A stretch of DNA of 64,000 bases, from the NCBI GenBank assembly GCA_025766275.1, contig JAFKAC010000069.1:1-64000 (forward strand), given 5' to 3'. The notes under the pieces were generated by a model. It was not told the origin of the DNA, ran no database searches, and was given only the letters and a program-made list of their open reading frames with translations. This document shows positions 18,221 through 29,355 of this stretch, in pieces. Position 1 is the stretch's first letter. Each line of letters starts with the position of its first letter. Made by a program: the position numbers and the translations under genes. This DNA comes from Lactarius indigo. Taxonomy: Eukaryota > Basidiomycota > Agaricomycetes > Russulales > Russulaceae.

Positions 18221-21200
18221 TTAAAGGGGAGGTCTAAGAGAAAGACCGATGACGGATTGACACAAAAAGCGAGCGTTATGGTCGCCTACGAGATGAGAAA
18301 CGGCGTCGAAAGAAGAAAAGGGAGAGGGAGAGGAGAGTCTCCTGGAGAGCTCGATAGAATGTGCGCGGATGTGAGAGTTGTCGAAGAGGCCCCACTGAGT
18401 GCCGAAGCCACCTTTACTCTTATAGCTATCATGAGAGCCCCAAACGAGGCCGAGACGAATGAGGTTGATGTAAGAGATGCCCTTGACGGCTAGAAAGAAA
18501 GAAGGTGAGAAGGGATTTTGGGAAAGGAAGGAAGGAAATGACTGTGTTTTGCGGTCCAAGGGGCGCCGAGAGTCTTGGTTTGGGCGAGTCTTTGGCCGAG
18601 GGGGGAGGAGGGTTCATGAATGGCGATGATGAAAGTGGTGAGCATGGAGACGTAGATAAGGCGATTTGAGACGCCCTTCTTGCCTTTACGATCTTGCCAA
18701 GGGAGAGTGGAATAAGCTTTGTAAACGGCGTAAGTGTCGAAGGCGTTGGCGAAGGGAAGGGAAGGGATAGGATTTGGGGGGAAGACGAAAGGAAGGAAGT
18801 GGGATACGATGATTGCTACGATGAGGGCGAGACGATGAATGGGTTTATTGGGGTCATAGTTGTGGATGACCCAGTTGTAAGTATCATCGACGTAAGGTTC
18901 GCCTGTGCGGGAAGGGGCGACGAAGTCGAGAGGGAGGGAGGATTTGTTAAGGATGGTGTGAAGGAGGGGAATTGTGATGGGGTGAAGAGACCATTGTGCG
19001 GCGGTGTCAGTGAAAAGAGCAGAGCGGAGAGCTTCGTGTGCGGCTTGATGAGAAGGATTGGGAAGCTGATGGGAAGGGCCTTGAAGGGGGACGATTTGGC
19101 GAGCGGCATCAGCGAGGCCAAGACTTGCCCAGGAGTCGAATACAGGGACGCGAGGGGAAGCACCTGAAGAGGAAGACCTAGGACGATGAGAGGGAACGAA
19201 GCGGATAAGAAGATGAGAGAGGGAGTTAAGGAAAGAGTGACGAAGCAAGAGATGGAGGTCGTCATCAGGAGAGAGAGGGGGGAGGGAAAGGATGATGGAA
19301 TGAGCGTGTTTGAGGAGGGGAAGGAAAGAGCCTGAGGAGAGGACGGGAGCATGAGGAAGAGAGGGGTTTGTTGGGTCGGACATTGCGATGAGGGAGTTGA
19401 CGAAAGTTGTGGGGGTCATTGCATGCTGACGGAAGTTAGGGAGACCATGAGAGATGAGAAGTGGGTCTGCGACGACGGCCTGGAGAAGAGAAACGAAAGT
19501 GGCCTGTTGATCTACCTGACCGTAGGCGAGGGGCCGTTTGAGGGAGAGCCAAGATTTGAGGAAAGACTCTCTCTCTTTTCCCCGAGCGACGGCGAGATTG
19601 ATTGCGTTCTGATCTGGAGCTGCAGAAATGATGGCGTGGATGTCTCTCCTGACGCCGTCTGCGATGAGTTTTTTGACGTCATCGAAGAGGGCTTGGAAAG
19701 CGATGACGGAGATGTGCATTGCCCTGTTCTGTACTGAGGAGTAGGAGGGATTGTATGAGACGGAAGGGTTGATGATGAGGGTGTGGTTGAGACAGAGTTT
19801 TGCATGATAAGCCTGTGAAAGGGTGAGGAAGGAACGGAGAGGATGAATGGAAAGAGAAAATGGGATAGACAGGTGGGGTATTCCTCGCCGCGTTTGACCA
19901 CGGTGGTCAAACGCGGTCGTAGTATTCCTCGCCGCGTTTGACCACGGTGGTCAAACGCGGCGAGGAATACTACGACCGCGTTTGGCCACGATGGTCAAAC
20001 GCGGTCACAAATACTACGACCGCGTTTGGCCACGATGGTCAAACGCGGTCACAAATACTACGACCGCGTTTGGCCACGATGGCCAAACGCGGTCACAAAT
20101 ACTGTGACCGCGTTTGACCATCGTGGTCAAACGCGGCGAGGAATATCGTGGCCGCGTTTGACCACGGTGGTCAAACGCGGCGAGGAATATCGTGGACAAC
20201 CGAGTGGGTATTCACTCACATGGAAATGCTGGAGGGAGTATGTGACTTCTTGCGCCTTCCTTGATGCTATCGCAGGGTGCCCGTCCTTCATCGGCCATCT
20301 ACGCTCATCCACATGCAACCCACGCTTCGCCGCTTCCAATAGGTTCCGTTCCTTGAACACTGGCATCAGCATCGGGAAGCCATCCTTGATCAACCCTTGG
20401 CTCAAGCCAAGGGGTCTCATCAGTGACGTCGCCAAACACGCCGCATTCCCTGTGTGGCAGTAGCACACCGTCCGCTCCAGTGCTGCCAACAACTCCAACT
20501 TCAGCTGGCTCGGTTCTTCGTCTTCCCCCTCTTTCCCAAGCTCCTGCTCGTAGATCATCTCGATCAACATTGTGATCGGGGACGATACCCACTTGAACAG
20601 CGATGGGAATACCTGCCGTGTATCCAATGTTCAGCTTGTTTCTCGAATCACCGTCTCTGCTCTCAAGTCTCTCACCTCTGGCTTCAGGATCACCAGGTAG
20701 TCTTTGATCGTGCCCCTCACCTCCTTTCTCTCCCATAGCTTCACCAGTGGCAAGATCACATCCGTGAACAGACTCCTGTTCACCAGTCAGCGTCCTTCTT
20801 CTCCTCTCCTATCCACGCCCTTCCCTTACCTTCCAGTTCTCACTTTCAGCGCCCTCACATTCACCGCGTACACAATTTCTCCTCGGCAGCTCACAGGACA
20901 GTCGTAGCAGCTGATCTTGTTGTGGAACCGCTTCCATGGTAGCGCCACGCTGCACTGCTCTTGCTTGTCTCTTGCCGTCGCTCTGTCCTTCACCGTCGTC
21001 GCGAATTCTCCTGCTAACGCCGCAGTCACCGTCCCCTTCTCCGTGTCCATGTCTCCTGCTCGGCTCGCAGCTCGGTGCGAGATGTAGTTGTAGAATTGTG
21101 ACGAGATCGGCTTGATCACCTGCGTCCGTCCAATTCTTCTCATCCCCTCCTCGCTGCTCCTGCTGCTCTCCACGCTGCTCCTGCTGCTCCTGCTGCTCCT

Positions 21201-22770
21201 GCTCCTCTCCGACTCTCCTCCGTTAGGATCCACACGCACCTTCTTGCTGATCTCCCTGATCCCTTTGTAGAAACACGGCGGTATCCCCTCCGCCTGCACG
21301 TTTCCCACCGTTCGCAGGAACCCCAATGGGTACACATCCACCCTCCCCGTCGACTCCCGAAGCTCATCAAACTCCTCCATCCTCTCCTCTTCACTTAGCG
21401 GGTACTCACGCGAAGGGTGGAACAGATTCTGCACGTTTTCAAGGTCCATCAGCACTCCGCATGCCGGGTCCGATTCCAGTCGCTTCGCTCGTCGCCGTGG
21501 TATCTTTCTCCCGTTCGAGTCGTATATCCCGATCTCCTCCCCATCTGAGTTCATCACAGCCAGCCTCTCCACATTCACTTTCTTTCGACTCTTCTTGTCG
21601 TCCCCGTCGTATAGCGTCCCGAACGCCCGCTTCAGCGCTTTCCCATCGAACTCCTCCCACGTCCGTGCTTCCGTGCACCTGTACACACCATGTCAGCTCC
21701 TCTCCTTCCATCAATTCTCACTCACTCTATCAGCGTCGCCAGTGCCACCGTCGTGAACGCAACCTTCGAGTAGTCTCGCTCCTTCTCCCAGTTCGACCCC
21801 TCCACCTTCTCGTTTCCCACTTCCCCAATTTCCACGTTTTGCCCGTATCGAGACGTCACCACAATCGGCGAGTGCTTCTCCAAGAACCCGTCCTTCTTCC
21901 ACGACGATGGCGCATTCTCCACCCATTCTTCGTACCCTTCCGACATCAGCTCGTCCAGCTGCCGCGCGTTCCTCTGGTTTAGCTTGATCGTTCCATGCTC
22001 TCTGTCAAGTCCATCCCATCCGTCAGCTTCTCAATCTCCTACCTCTCCCTTTCTGCTTACAGTACGTTCGTCACCTCCTCCCATTTCACACTCCCGCTCT
22101 CCAGGTTCAGCTCGTATACACTCCTCCCCTCAGGTGTCGCGAACGACAGCTCTCCGATCTTCCCCATGAAGTACGCAAACATCATCACCACCTGTCGGTA
22201 GTGACGCCGCGATAGTTGCGGCCTTCCTGTCTTGTACCCCGCTGAGCACGGCTCCACTTCGCACCGGATGAACTCGTTCGGTGCCATCCCCACGAATACA
22301 TCTTCGTTCCGTGCTCGTCCGATGAACAGCATCTTCCCGCACGTGTCAAATCCTACCATCCCTCGCTTCCCTCGGAACTCTCGCAGCGGTTGCTGCAGGT
22401 CTAGCTCAAGCATGAAGTGCTTCGCCGTCCTTCCCATAGGCAGTACCGCACCCAGCCCCACAACACTCCCCACTGTCAGCTCGTAGTCCAGCATCGTTCT
22501 CTCCGTCGTCATGATCACCTGTCCCTTCCCCACAGGCAACTTCATATCAGCATCAATCTCAATTTGGTTTCGCACCGTCAACATCCTCAGTCCTTTCCTC
22601 TTCCTCTCCTTCTCCTCCATCATGTACTGCCTTCGCATCTCCGATAGCTTCACTTTGTGTGCTTGCTTCGAGTTGAACCCGTCTTCCTCTCCCCAGTCTT
22701 CAAGCCTGTTCGCCAAGATTTCCGTTAGCACTTCTCCCTGCCCCATCTTCTCCCACCCCTCCACTTCCAT
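18221..22770 (-). CDS. Seven-exon host-type gene, ~1293 aa, function unknown
   Basis: Exons on the minus strand: 22770-22066, 21997-21726, 21678-20830, 20775-20652, 20612-20220, 19812-18543 and 18489-18221. Introns are 68, 47, 54, 39, 407 and 53 bp, all GT to AG and several with CTGAC or CTGAA branch-like sequences. The exons sum to 3882 bases with all phases agreeing, ending in a stop. A TATATAAG box at 22884-22891 fits the first in-frame ATG at 22770; the frame is open up to 22875 without ATG. Features: acidic Lys-rich N terminus, a Ser/Arg-rich run (SRSSRSSRSSVESSRSSEEG), Cys pairs (CYDCPVSC, CYCHTGNAAC) and a proline/hydrophobic C-terminal half. I do not recognise the family. Intron 6 has a weak donor, so the last exon is less certain. 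Confidence 0.65.
19813..20219 (-). other. 407-bp intron containing palindrome array 2
   Basis: The donor GTGAGT (20219 downward) and an acceptor after a long pyrimidine run ending TTTCACAG (to 19813) join HFH and AYHAKL in phase 0. It is several times longer than the gene's other introns; the excess is the palindrome array at 19878-20195. Confidence 0.7.
19878..20195. repeat. Tandem array of seven palindromic ~44-bp units (array 2)
   Basis: Seven units, each with a 29-bp near-perfect palindrome whose left half is CCGCGTTTGACCAC or CCGCGTTTGGCCAC, joined by spacers such as TCACAAATACTACGA or CGAGGAATATCG. The core is the same as in array 1 at 1645-2020, but the spacers differ. Units are most alike within the array, indicating local duplication. 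Confidence 0.92.
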
Positions 22771-22883
22771 GTCTTCTGCCACCTCGCTGATGTCCACAGG
22801 TCCTCCTTCCTTTCCTCCCACCTCAATCCCTTCTTCTGCCCACGATCTGTCCAATTTCAGCTTCCTTCTCCCCACCTTCCTCG

Positions 22884-22891
22884 CTTATATA
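22884..22891 (-). promoter_or_regulatory. TATA box of the seven-exon gene
   Basis: TATATAAG on the minus strand about 115 bases upstream of the first in-frame ATG (22770). The predicted transcript start near 22860 would leave a leader of about 90 bases. Confidence 0.5.
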
Positions 22892-23368
22892 GATAGATTA
22901 CCCACATCTCACTTCTTGTCTCTTCTCTCAATATATCTCTTGCTGTGTTCACCATTCTTATCAATTTCTGTGCTTTGTGCCAATCAAGGGGAGTGACGGT
23001 CAAACAGATCCTAATCTCTCACGCCTTTCCCTTTCCCTCCAAATCTTTATCCAGCCTCTCTCACGTGATCTTATCCGATCTCTCCAGTCACATGCTTCTT
23101 CCTCATCCTTCATACCACTCCATGTGACTTCGTCTCATTTCCCACCCACATATCACCCAAAAACTCTCCTTTTTCACCCACAACCAAAACTCCAATTTAA
23201 ACACACACATTTCCCAACCTTCAACCACTTACCAACGCAGGCCACGCCATCATTCCATGACCTGACATGGGGGGGGAGGCCAAAAGTCCCTAAAAATTTG
23301 CTTTTTGGCCATCTAACGCTGAGTTGGCTTAATTCCGCATACCCTTGGGACCAAAAAAGGTAAGAGCC
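22892..23368. other. Intergenic stretch upstream of the seven-exon gene
   Basis: Pyrimidine-rich on the plus strand, no domain seen in any frame. It ends at the left target duplication of the LINE. Confidence 0.5.
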
Positions 23369-23511
23369 TGTTCAGTTCAGATTTTTTTTTTTTTTTTTTT
23401 GAACCATGTTTATTCCAGGACAGTACATAATACAAGACCGGTCTTCGACTCCCTACAGAGCAAAATTTGAGCAAGAGGTAACGTAAGAGAAGTCACGTGC
23501 GACAGAGCGAG

Positions 23512-23965
23512 TGTTACAGTTGCGCATATTGACCCTTACTGTACCGGTTGTGGCTACGGCAGTAAGGAAAATTAGTCACGGACTCGGAGTTTACGATAGG
23601 AGATAGGCGTTGAACAATGACTCGATCCTAGTACAGGTAGTAGTAGTATTAGGATTGCGCTACTTACGCGATACGTTGGATGCTACATTACTGTGACTCA
23701 TAGCAGCGCTTGAAAGCCTGCTCTTCTTGTATTTAAGGTAGCTGCGGAAGACCAAGATACGCCATCTTGGTCTTCTTCAATCGTCACTTCTTTGTTCTCG
23801 CATTTCTATCTTGTCTCCATCTCGACAGGAAAGTGCCGCCTTTATACTAGTGCCTTCGAGCATCTAGAAGAAGCCTTCGCACCATACACCCTTGGGCGTG
23901 ATTAGCTAAGTCGTCAGAGTCGCCTTACCGAGCTCAAGTCGAGCTAACGCTGTGACGGCGTTACA
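23512..23965 (+). mobile_element. Solo LTR related to the GyA-3 LTR
   Basis: 454 bp, TGTTACAG to GCGTTACA, flanked by GCGAG and GCAAG (4 of 5 match). It closely resembles the GyA-3 3' LTR at 50578 and contains the same ATCTTGGTCTT self-primer. No primer-binding site follows it, so it is a solo LTR in the LINE tail, not the missing 5' LTR of GyA-3. Confidence 0.85.
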
Positions 23966-24105
23966 GCAAGGGTAGAAAATTGAGCCACCTCATGAAGGAA
24001 GGCCAGGTACAAACAGAAGAAAGTAGCATACTGCGCGAAGTGAAGTTAACGGCAGAGGAGTAATATGAGAGGGTAAGGAAAATGTCACCGCATCGGGCAG
24101 CTGTT

Positions 24106-26377
24106 TTAGGCTGGGTCCAGATCGTAGTCGAGCAGGTTTTCGTTAGGCAGGGCAGGGTTAGCGAGGTATTGTTGGAGCTCCGTTAGTCGCTGTTCTTGTG
24201 ATGACGGAACAGCGACTGGAGCCTCCAGGTCTGGTTTGGTGGCCAGTTTGGTGAGTTGGAGGAAACAGAGGAAGGTGTAGACGGTGGTGGTGGGGTCCCC
24301 AGTGAAGAGGTCAGTGGGGTCGGTGCGGACCAGAGGGTCCAGGGGATAAGGGGAGTCGTCAAAGGGGTCGTTGTCGGCAACATCATGAGGGTAAAGGAGT
24401 GCACGTTGCGGTTTGTAATGAGGGCAATCATACATGAGGTGATAGTAGGATTTATCCAGGAAGCAACATGGGCATATAGCGACCTCAGGTGGGAGGTCGG
24501 GCCAGTGTCATATTGGTGTAGTCAGAGGTGAATGAGTGTAGGGTGGCGAGTTGAAAAGTGGTGGTGTGTGTGCGGCGTGTGATGGGAGTGTATGACAGAT
24601 CTGGCTTTTTGGGGGGTATGGCGGCCAGCCATAATGGGTGGTTGTGTCCATCGGGCGGTTTGTGGTAGTGGATAGAGTGCCTGTAGGCGTTGGGGAGTTT
24701 GTGTTGTGGGGTATCGATGATCATGCGGGTCCATTCTGCTCCCCAGGCTTGGAACGCCTTGGTCCGGCACATTTTCTTAACATGTGCAGGTGATTGGATT
24801 TTGCGGAGGGTGGCCACCGGTGCCTGGGTACATGCCTTGAGCGCTGCCTGCCGTGCCTGTTGATCTGCTGCTCGCTTCTTGTGTGAACTGGCCCACACGA
24901 GGTGAATCCTCGTGTCCCTGTGCGTGGAGTAAAAGAGAGAGTAAGTGCGTGGTGGAAATGTAAGACGTCGGTTTGGTGGGTGAGGGAATGTGTATGTGTA
25001 ATGCCCTGTAGAGCCGCTTCGTCGTTGGAAAAGATGTAGATATGAGAAGGTGGTGCGCGTGACAACTCAGCTGATATAAACTCGGCGGCCTTGGAGATGC
25101 CAAAGAGGTGGACGTCGTGTTGCTCCACCCCTGAACCGAGTGTCCATGTCCGAACACATGGCTCCGCCTCTCCTTGCCAGACCGATATGGCCGCACTGCC
25201 TACATTGAGATTATCAGGCCGGTTGCAATTGCTCACAGTGCCAGCCACCCGAATTAGTACCGTACTTGCCTCTGCCCTTGACACATAAAGGTTGTTGAGC
25301 AGGGTGTTCCGGCGGTGGGGATGGGCCTTCCCTTCACAAGACACATGCGCTTCCCAGTTGTGAACCTCCCAGGGGGTGATGGCTGTGACGTCGACGCGCG
25401 CAGTCAACAGAGGGTTGACGCGCGCACTGAGAGCCTCCAAGGCAGTGGGGCGCTGGTTAAGGGTTGTACATCTTCCAGACCGGACGTACAGTGCACTGTT
25501 ACACACCACCCCGGTTGCAATTGCTCACAGTGCCAGCCACCCGAATTAGTACCGTACTTGCCTCTGCCCTTGACACATAAAGGTTGTTGAGCAGGGTGTT
25601 CCGGCGGTGGGGATGGGCCTTCCCTTCACAAGACACATGCGCTTCCCAGTTGTGAACCTCCCAGGGGGTGATGGCTGTGACGTCGACGCGCGCAGTCAAC
25701 AGAGGGTTGACGCGCGCACTGAGAGCCTCCAAGGCAGTGGGGCGCTGGTTAAGGGTTGTACATCTTCCAGACCGGACGTACAGTGCACTGTTACACACCA
25801 CCCCTCCATTACTGGAGTGTGGGCTGTTCTGGACCGGAGGTTCCCAGTCGACGCCCAGGCGGGCAATCAACTGTGACGTCCAGGGGATACGGAACAGTCT
25901 GATGGCAGAGGTTGTGGTTAGTTTCTCCATGTAGTGCCTGGCAGGCAAAATACGTAGGAATTCGTGAAGGGGTGCTCGTGGGGCCATCCGGAAGGAGCCG
26001 GAAATGACCCGCACCCCTTCATTCATAACTACCTGAATCTTGTTAAGAAGGCTCTTCTTCTTTCTTGACGTCATCCAGAGTTGGCATCCATAGGACAGCA
26101 CCGGCATACATACTGCATTAAACAGCAGATGCCAGTTTGCCATGGATATGCCCCTCTGGGAGTTGCCGAGAAGCTGTAAGGCCTTCAGGGAGGCACGTGC
26201 CTGATTGCACATCATGGACACGTGCGGCTCCCAATCTAGGCGTTGGTTAATGAAGAAACCGAGGTATTGTATCGTAATGGATGCTCGAATGGGGTAATAA
26301 GAGTGGGAGGTGGGGTCTGGTAGGTAAATGAGCGTAGGGGGGCGATGTCGTGAATTTTTGTGAGTATATGGGGGGTT
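24106..26377 (-). pseudogene. LINE ORF2 remnant: end of RT, RNase H, CCHC finger
   Basis: Reading leftward: the last RT blocks (IQYLGFFINQRLDWEPHV, then PVLSYGCQLWMTSRKKKSLL and IQVVMNEGVRVISGSF); a thumb/linker region; an RNase H domain (HIYIFSNDEAALQGI, then LVWASSHKKRAADQQARQAA in another frame); and a C-terminal CCHC motif (CPCC...HLMYDC) near 24440-24490. RNase H after RT plus the C-terminal finger fits fungal Tad-type LINEs. The endonuclease and most of RT are absent through truncation. A 292-bp duplication and at least one other frameshift break the frame. Confidence 0.8.
25221..25804. repeat. Perfect 292-bp tandem duplication within the LINE
   Basis: Units 25221-25512 and 25513-25804, starting GGTTGCAATTGCTCACAG, appear identical along their full length. 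292 is not a multiple of three, so the duplication shifts the LINE frame. It is either very recent or an assembly artefact. Confidence 0.93.
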
Positions 26378-26392
26378 TGTTCAGTTCAGATT

Positions 26393-26762
26393 CTTCAAAC
26401 AATCTGACCCAGATTATTACCACATATAGTAGGTAGATCATTTCCCAAACTTGTCACCATATCTGACACCCAAACTCAACACCTATCACAACTCATGGTT
26501 AAACACCATGGTGATACAACTGTGCTCTCCCTGGCTGATAACTCAGAAAACCTGGTTTCCAGTTACTTTCCCATGCCCTCTGCGCTCATCTGCACTTTCC
26601 TGCACTTTCCTGCACTTTTCTGCGCTCTCTAAGCACCGCTTTCCCACACTCTCTGAGTCGGCGGCTTCCCACTCCCTCTGGACAGTTCCATAGGTGTTTC
26701 ATAGCATTACCCTGTTCCCCCATATCTATGCACCCTCTTTCCTTAGTCTACACCCCTAGTAT
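26393..26762. other. Non-coding stretch between LINE and LTR
   Basis: No domain or repeat partner recognised apart from a short internal CTGCACTTTC repeat near 26590. Confidence 0.4.
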
Positions 26763-27262
26763 TGTTACGCTCCACTGGCCTTAGTCCAACTTGGACTCAG
26801 GATAGGTGTAATCGACTTAGCAAATATTGAGCAAATGGGGATCACATGTCAACCCAACGCAAGCTGAACAGGGGCTCTTCTGGCACACACTGCAGCAAAA
26901 GTGGAAGAGTACTATCCCTTGGTGGATAGAAGCAGAAGTACACTTAGTCTCAGACTAAGGCGAGCAAGAGATGAGTCAAGAAGGTGGATTGAAGAAGACC
27001 AAGATGGAGATCCTTGGTCTTCCGAGACGACTACTTATACAGATACACCCAGGCTTTAAAGTGCCGCTAGAATAGTAAGTAACCAATAGTGCAACTAGCT
27101 CAAACCCTAGTACAGCTATCCTAGGAATGAGTCATACATGAGTCACAATCACATGCGAACTACTATGCTGACTGACGCAATGTAAGAGTCCATGACTAAT
27201 ACTGATACTGGGCTGTAGTCATAACTGACCATAAGTCACACTTCAAGGTTTGCACCGTAACA
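26763..27262 (-). mobile_element. GyA-1-type LTR, minus orientation
   Basis: 500 bp, homologous in reverse to the GyA-1 LTR (a GAAGACCAAGAT block on the plus strand, with TATACAG further on). Flanks AGTAT and GAGAG do not match, and the GyA-3 gag begins abruptly at 27263, so it marks a rearranged or truncated junction rather than a clean solo LTR. Confidence 0.75.
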
Positions 27263-29355
27263 GAGAGCATTCCACAGGAGAAGCCATAAGTGAAGAAATG
27301 GGAGAAGAAGAAAGTGAAGAAATCCAATCCTGAAGTGTTGGGCCCATAGAACAATACACCATCCAACAAGCTGAGTCCTTGCATATCTCTGACCAGCCAG
27401 AAGTCATTCATGTATGATCACTGGCAGCAGAAATGGCAACCACCACTATGGCAGCAGAAGAAATTATCACCATAAGAGAATAGGCTGCGCAAGAAGCAGC
27501 TGAAGCCATCAGGTGAGAATCACAAACACACCTACTCCTGATTAACCCAGAAACTGGGGTACAAATGACCACAGATGATGCAGCAATTTTCAGGGCTATA
27601 GGACCTGATCAAGGGGACCCTCCATCAGCAGAACAACGAGGAATACCACTGGACCCACCACCTGGGAGAGGAGGACCCCCAGATGGTGACTACCCACATC
27701 AACGGAATGGAGGAGGAATGCCTCCAGACATACCAAGAGGACCACCGGGAGGAGGACCCCTAGGAGGCAGACTGCCAGGAGGAGGAGTCCCAGGTGGAGG
27801 ACATGGACATTAAAAACTGACAGGTGAGCCACCATCCATATTCAATGGAGACCGCACTAAAGTAGACTCATTCCTCATGCAATGGCACGTATACTGGGGG
27901 ATGAACCTCAACGCCCCTGTCATGAGGAACAATTACCAAAGATCCCTCCTTTTCCTATCTTACATCAAGGGGATCAGCGTCAGCGAATGGGTGTTGTCCT
28001 ACCTCAAGTGGCTCAACCGTCAAATACAATGAGGGGTTGATCAGTATACGCGCGCACTATGGGATGGAGTAGCAGATGGGTTTAATCAGAGGTTCGTAAA
28101 CACACTTGAGAAAGAACAAGCTCAAGTGCTTCTAAGGAAGGGGATGAAGATCGTGGATGGAGATATTGACAAATACATCAACGAATTCAAAGAGGCCACG
28201 CGAAAGGCTGGATATCGACTTAATGACCCACAAACCATCAATCTCTTTGTTGATAAGTGACCCACGCGCACTTAGTGGCTCGTATGGACCAGACTTACAG
28301 ATATGGACTGCTGTAGATCAACTAGAACCGCTTTAGATTAGATTTGATCTATACAATCTCAGAACGTCCACTCCTTTGTCTGTTTGTAGAACAATAACTG
28401 CCTTGTACTATGTGACTTGTGTTACATACCTTGTATAGTGTCACCCCTAGAAAGTGTATAAGTAGAGTAGCATGTATGCTCCTGGTCCACATCAGTTCTC
28501 ACTGTTTGTGTGCCAGGTAAGCTCCCTTCCTCCCAATGTAACATCAGTTCTCACTGTTTGTGTGCCAGACACTTCTGCTTCACTTGCTTGACACAACCCT
28601 CTGCTGCTATCCAGCTGCCTCCAGTATCTCACCACAGTCTACCTTGTCACTGTGAGTATTGGTTATGTCTATGCTGTTCATCACTCTTCACTGCAGGAAT
28701 ACCCAAAAAATTGTATGAACGAACATATGACCTTGATGAGCTGGAAACGTTTGATAAATGGAAGGTGGCCGTGCTCCACAGGCAGAAGAATTATATCCAC
28801 ATGCGAGCAAGGCTTGACAACTACAAGGAAACCCCGAAAAACAAAAACAAAACTGGTAACGCCGGATGGACCATTCCCCAAAATTTGGCGAACCCTTGGG
28901 CCATGGACACTTCAGCCAACCAAACTAGGGCCAAAGCCCAATTGGCTGGCTCAGAAGAGATCGACTACAACAAACCACCATATATGGGCCTACCTCCATT
29001 TCCACCAAGGGGGGGGCCAGGAGCAAGGGGGCGAGGTTGGGGAGGGTTCTGACGGGACCTAAGGACAGTGTTGTGTTATAACTGTAACGTGCCAGGACAC
29101 CTCTCACGAAACTGCCCCCATCCTAGGCAACCACAGCAGTGGCAGTCCAATCCTGGACCTTCCACCATCTGAGCCAGGGAGACCGACTATTATATGCAAG
29201 AACCACCACCAGCACAAATACAAGCCACGTCAACAAACAAAACAGCAGAGGAAAGGGCTAAGGAATGGCTCACTGGAGTGGCAAATGCCCCAGACAATGT
29301 GAAGGATCTGATACTGCAGGACCTGTGGGGAAAAGAGGGTTTTCAGAGTGCCTGA
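27263..29355 (+). pseudogene. gag: GyA-3 gag, split by Z copy 2
   Basis: Starts within the linker region (YTIQQAESL, MATTTMAAEE), continues through the Gly/Pro-rich run (27640-27810) and the capsid domain (PSIFNGDRTKVDSFLMQWHVYWG, IKGISVSEWVL). It breaks at QTINLF for the 436-bp solo LTR and resumes at GIPKKLYERTYDLDELETF. The zinc knuckle CYNCNVPGHLSRNC lies near 29074-29115. Gag ends at 29353-29355 just after GGGTTTT. Scattered stops are present, e.g. TAG and TGA where Gln or Arg are expected. Confidence 0.82.
28248..28683 (+). mobile_element. Solo LTR of family Z (copy 2, internally deleted)
   Basis: 436 bp, TGTTGATAAGTG to CTGTTCATCA, with perfect CTCTT duplications (28243-28247, 28684-28688) in the GyA-3 gag. 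It is shorter than copies 1 and 3 through loss in the upstream half, but keeps the TATAAG box, the duplicated CATCAGTTCTCAC motif with GTAAGC, and GTGAGT near the 3' end. Confidence 0.92.

Larger units (their letters stand above)
23369..26392 (-). mobile_element. 5'-truncated LINE with target duplication and poly(A) tail
   Basis: TGTTCAGTTCAGATT occurs at 23369-23383 and again at 26378-26392. Between them, on the minus strand, lies a LINE that begins mid-RT and ends with AATAAA followed by a run of about 20 A (plus-strand T run around 23382-23400). A 15-bp duplication, 5' truncation and A tail are the signature of target-primed reverse transcription. A solo LTR (23512-23965) sits in its 3' untranslated part. 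Confidence 0.92.

Noticed and set aside
18694..19737. Plus-strand open frames over the host gene
   Set aside because: Antisense to exon 6, with no domains; strand composition explains them.
21326..21982. 218-codon plus-strand frame
   Set aside because: Overlaps exons 2 and 3 in antisense and is low complexity (Ser/His/Pro-rich).
23512..23965. Candidate 5' LTR of GyA-3
   Set aside because: It matches the GyA-3 3' LTR, but no primer site or gag follows, and it has its own near-perfect target duplication inside the LINE tail.
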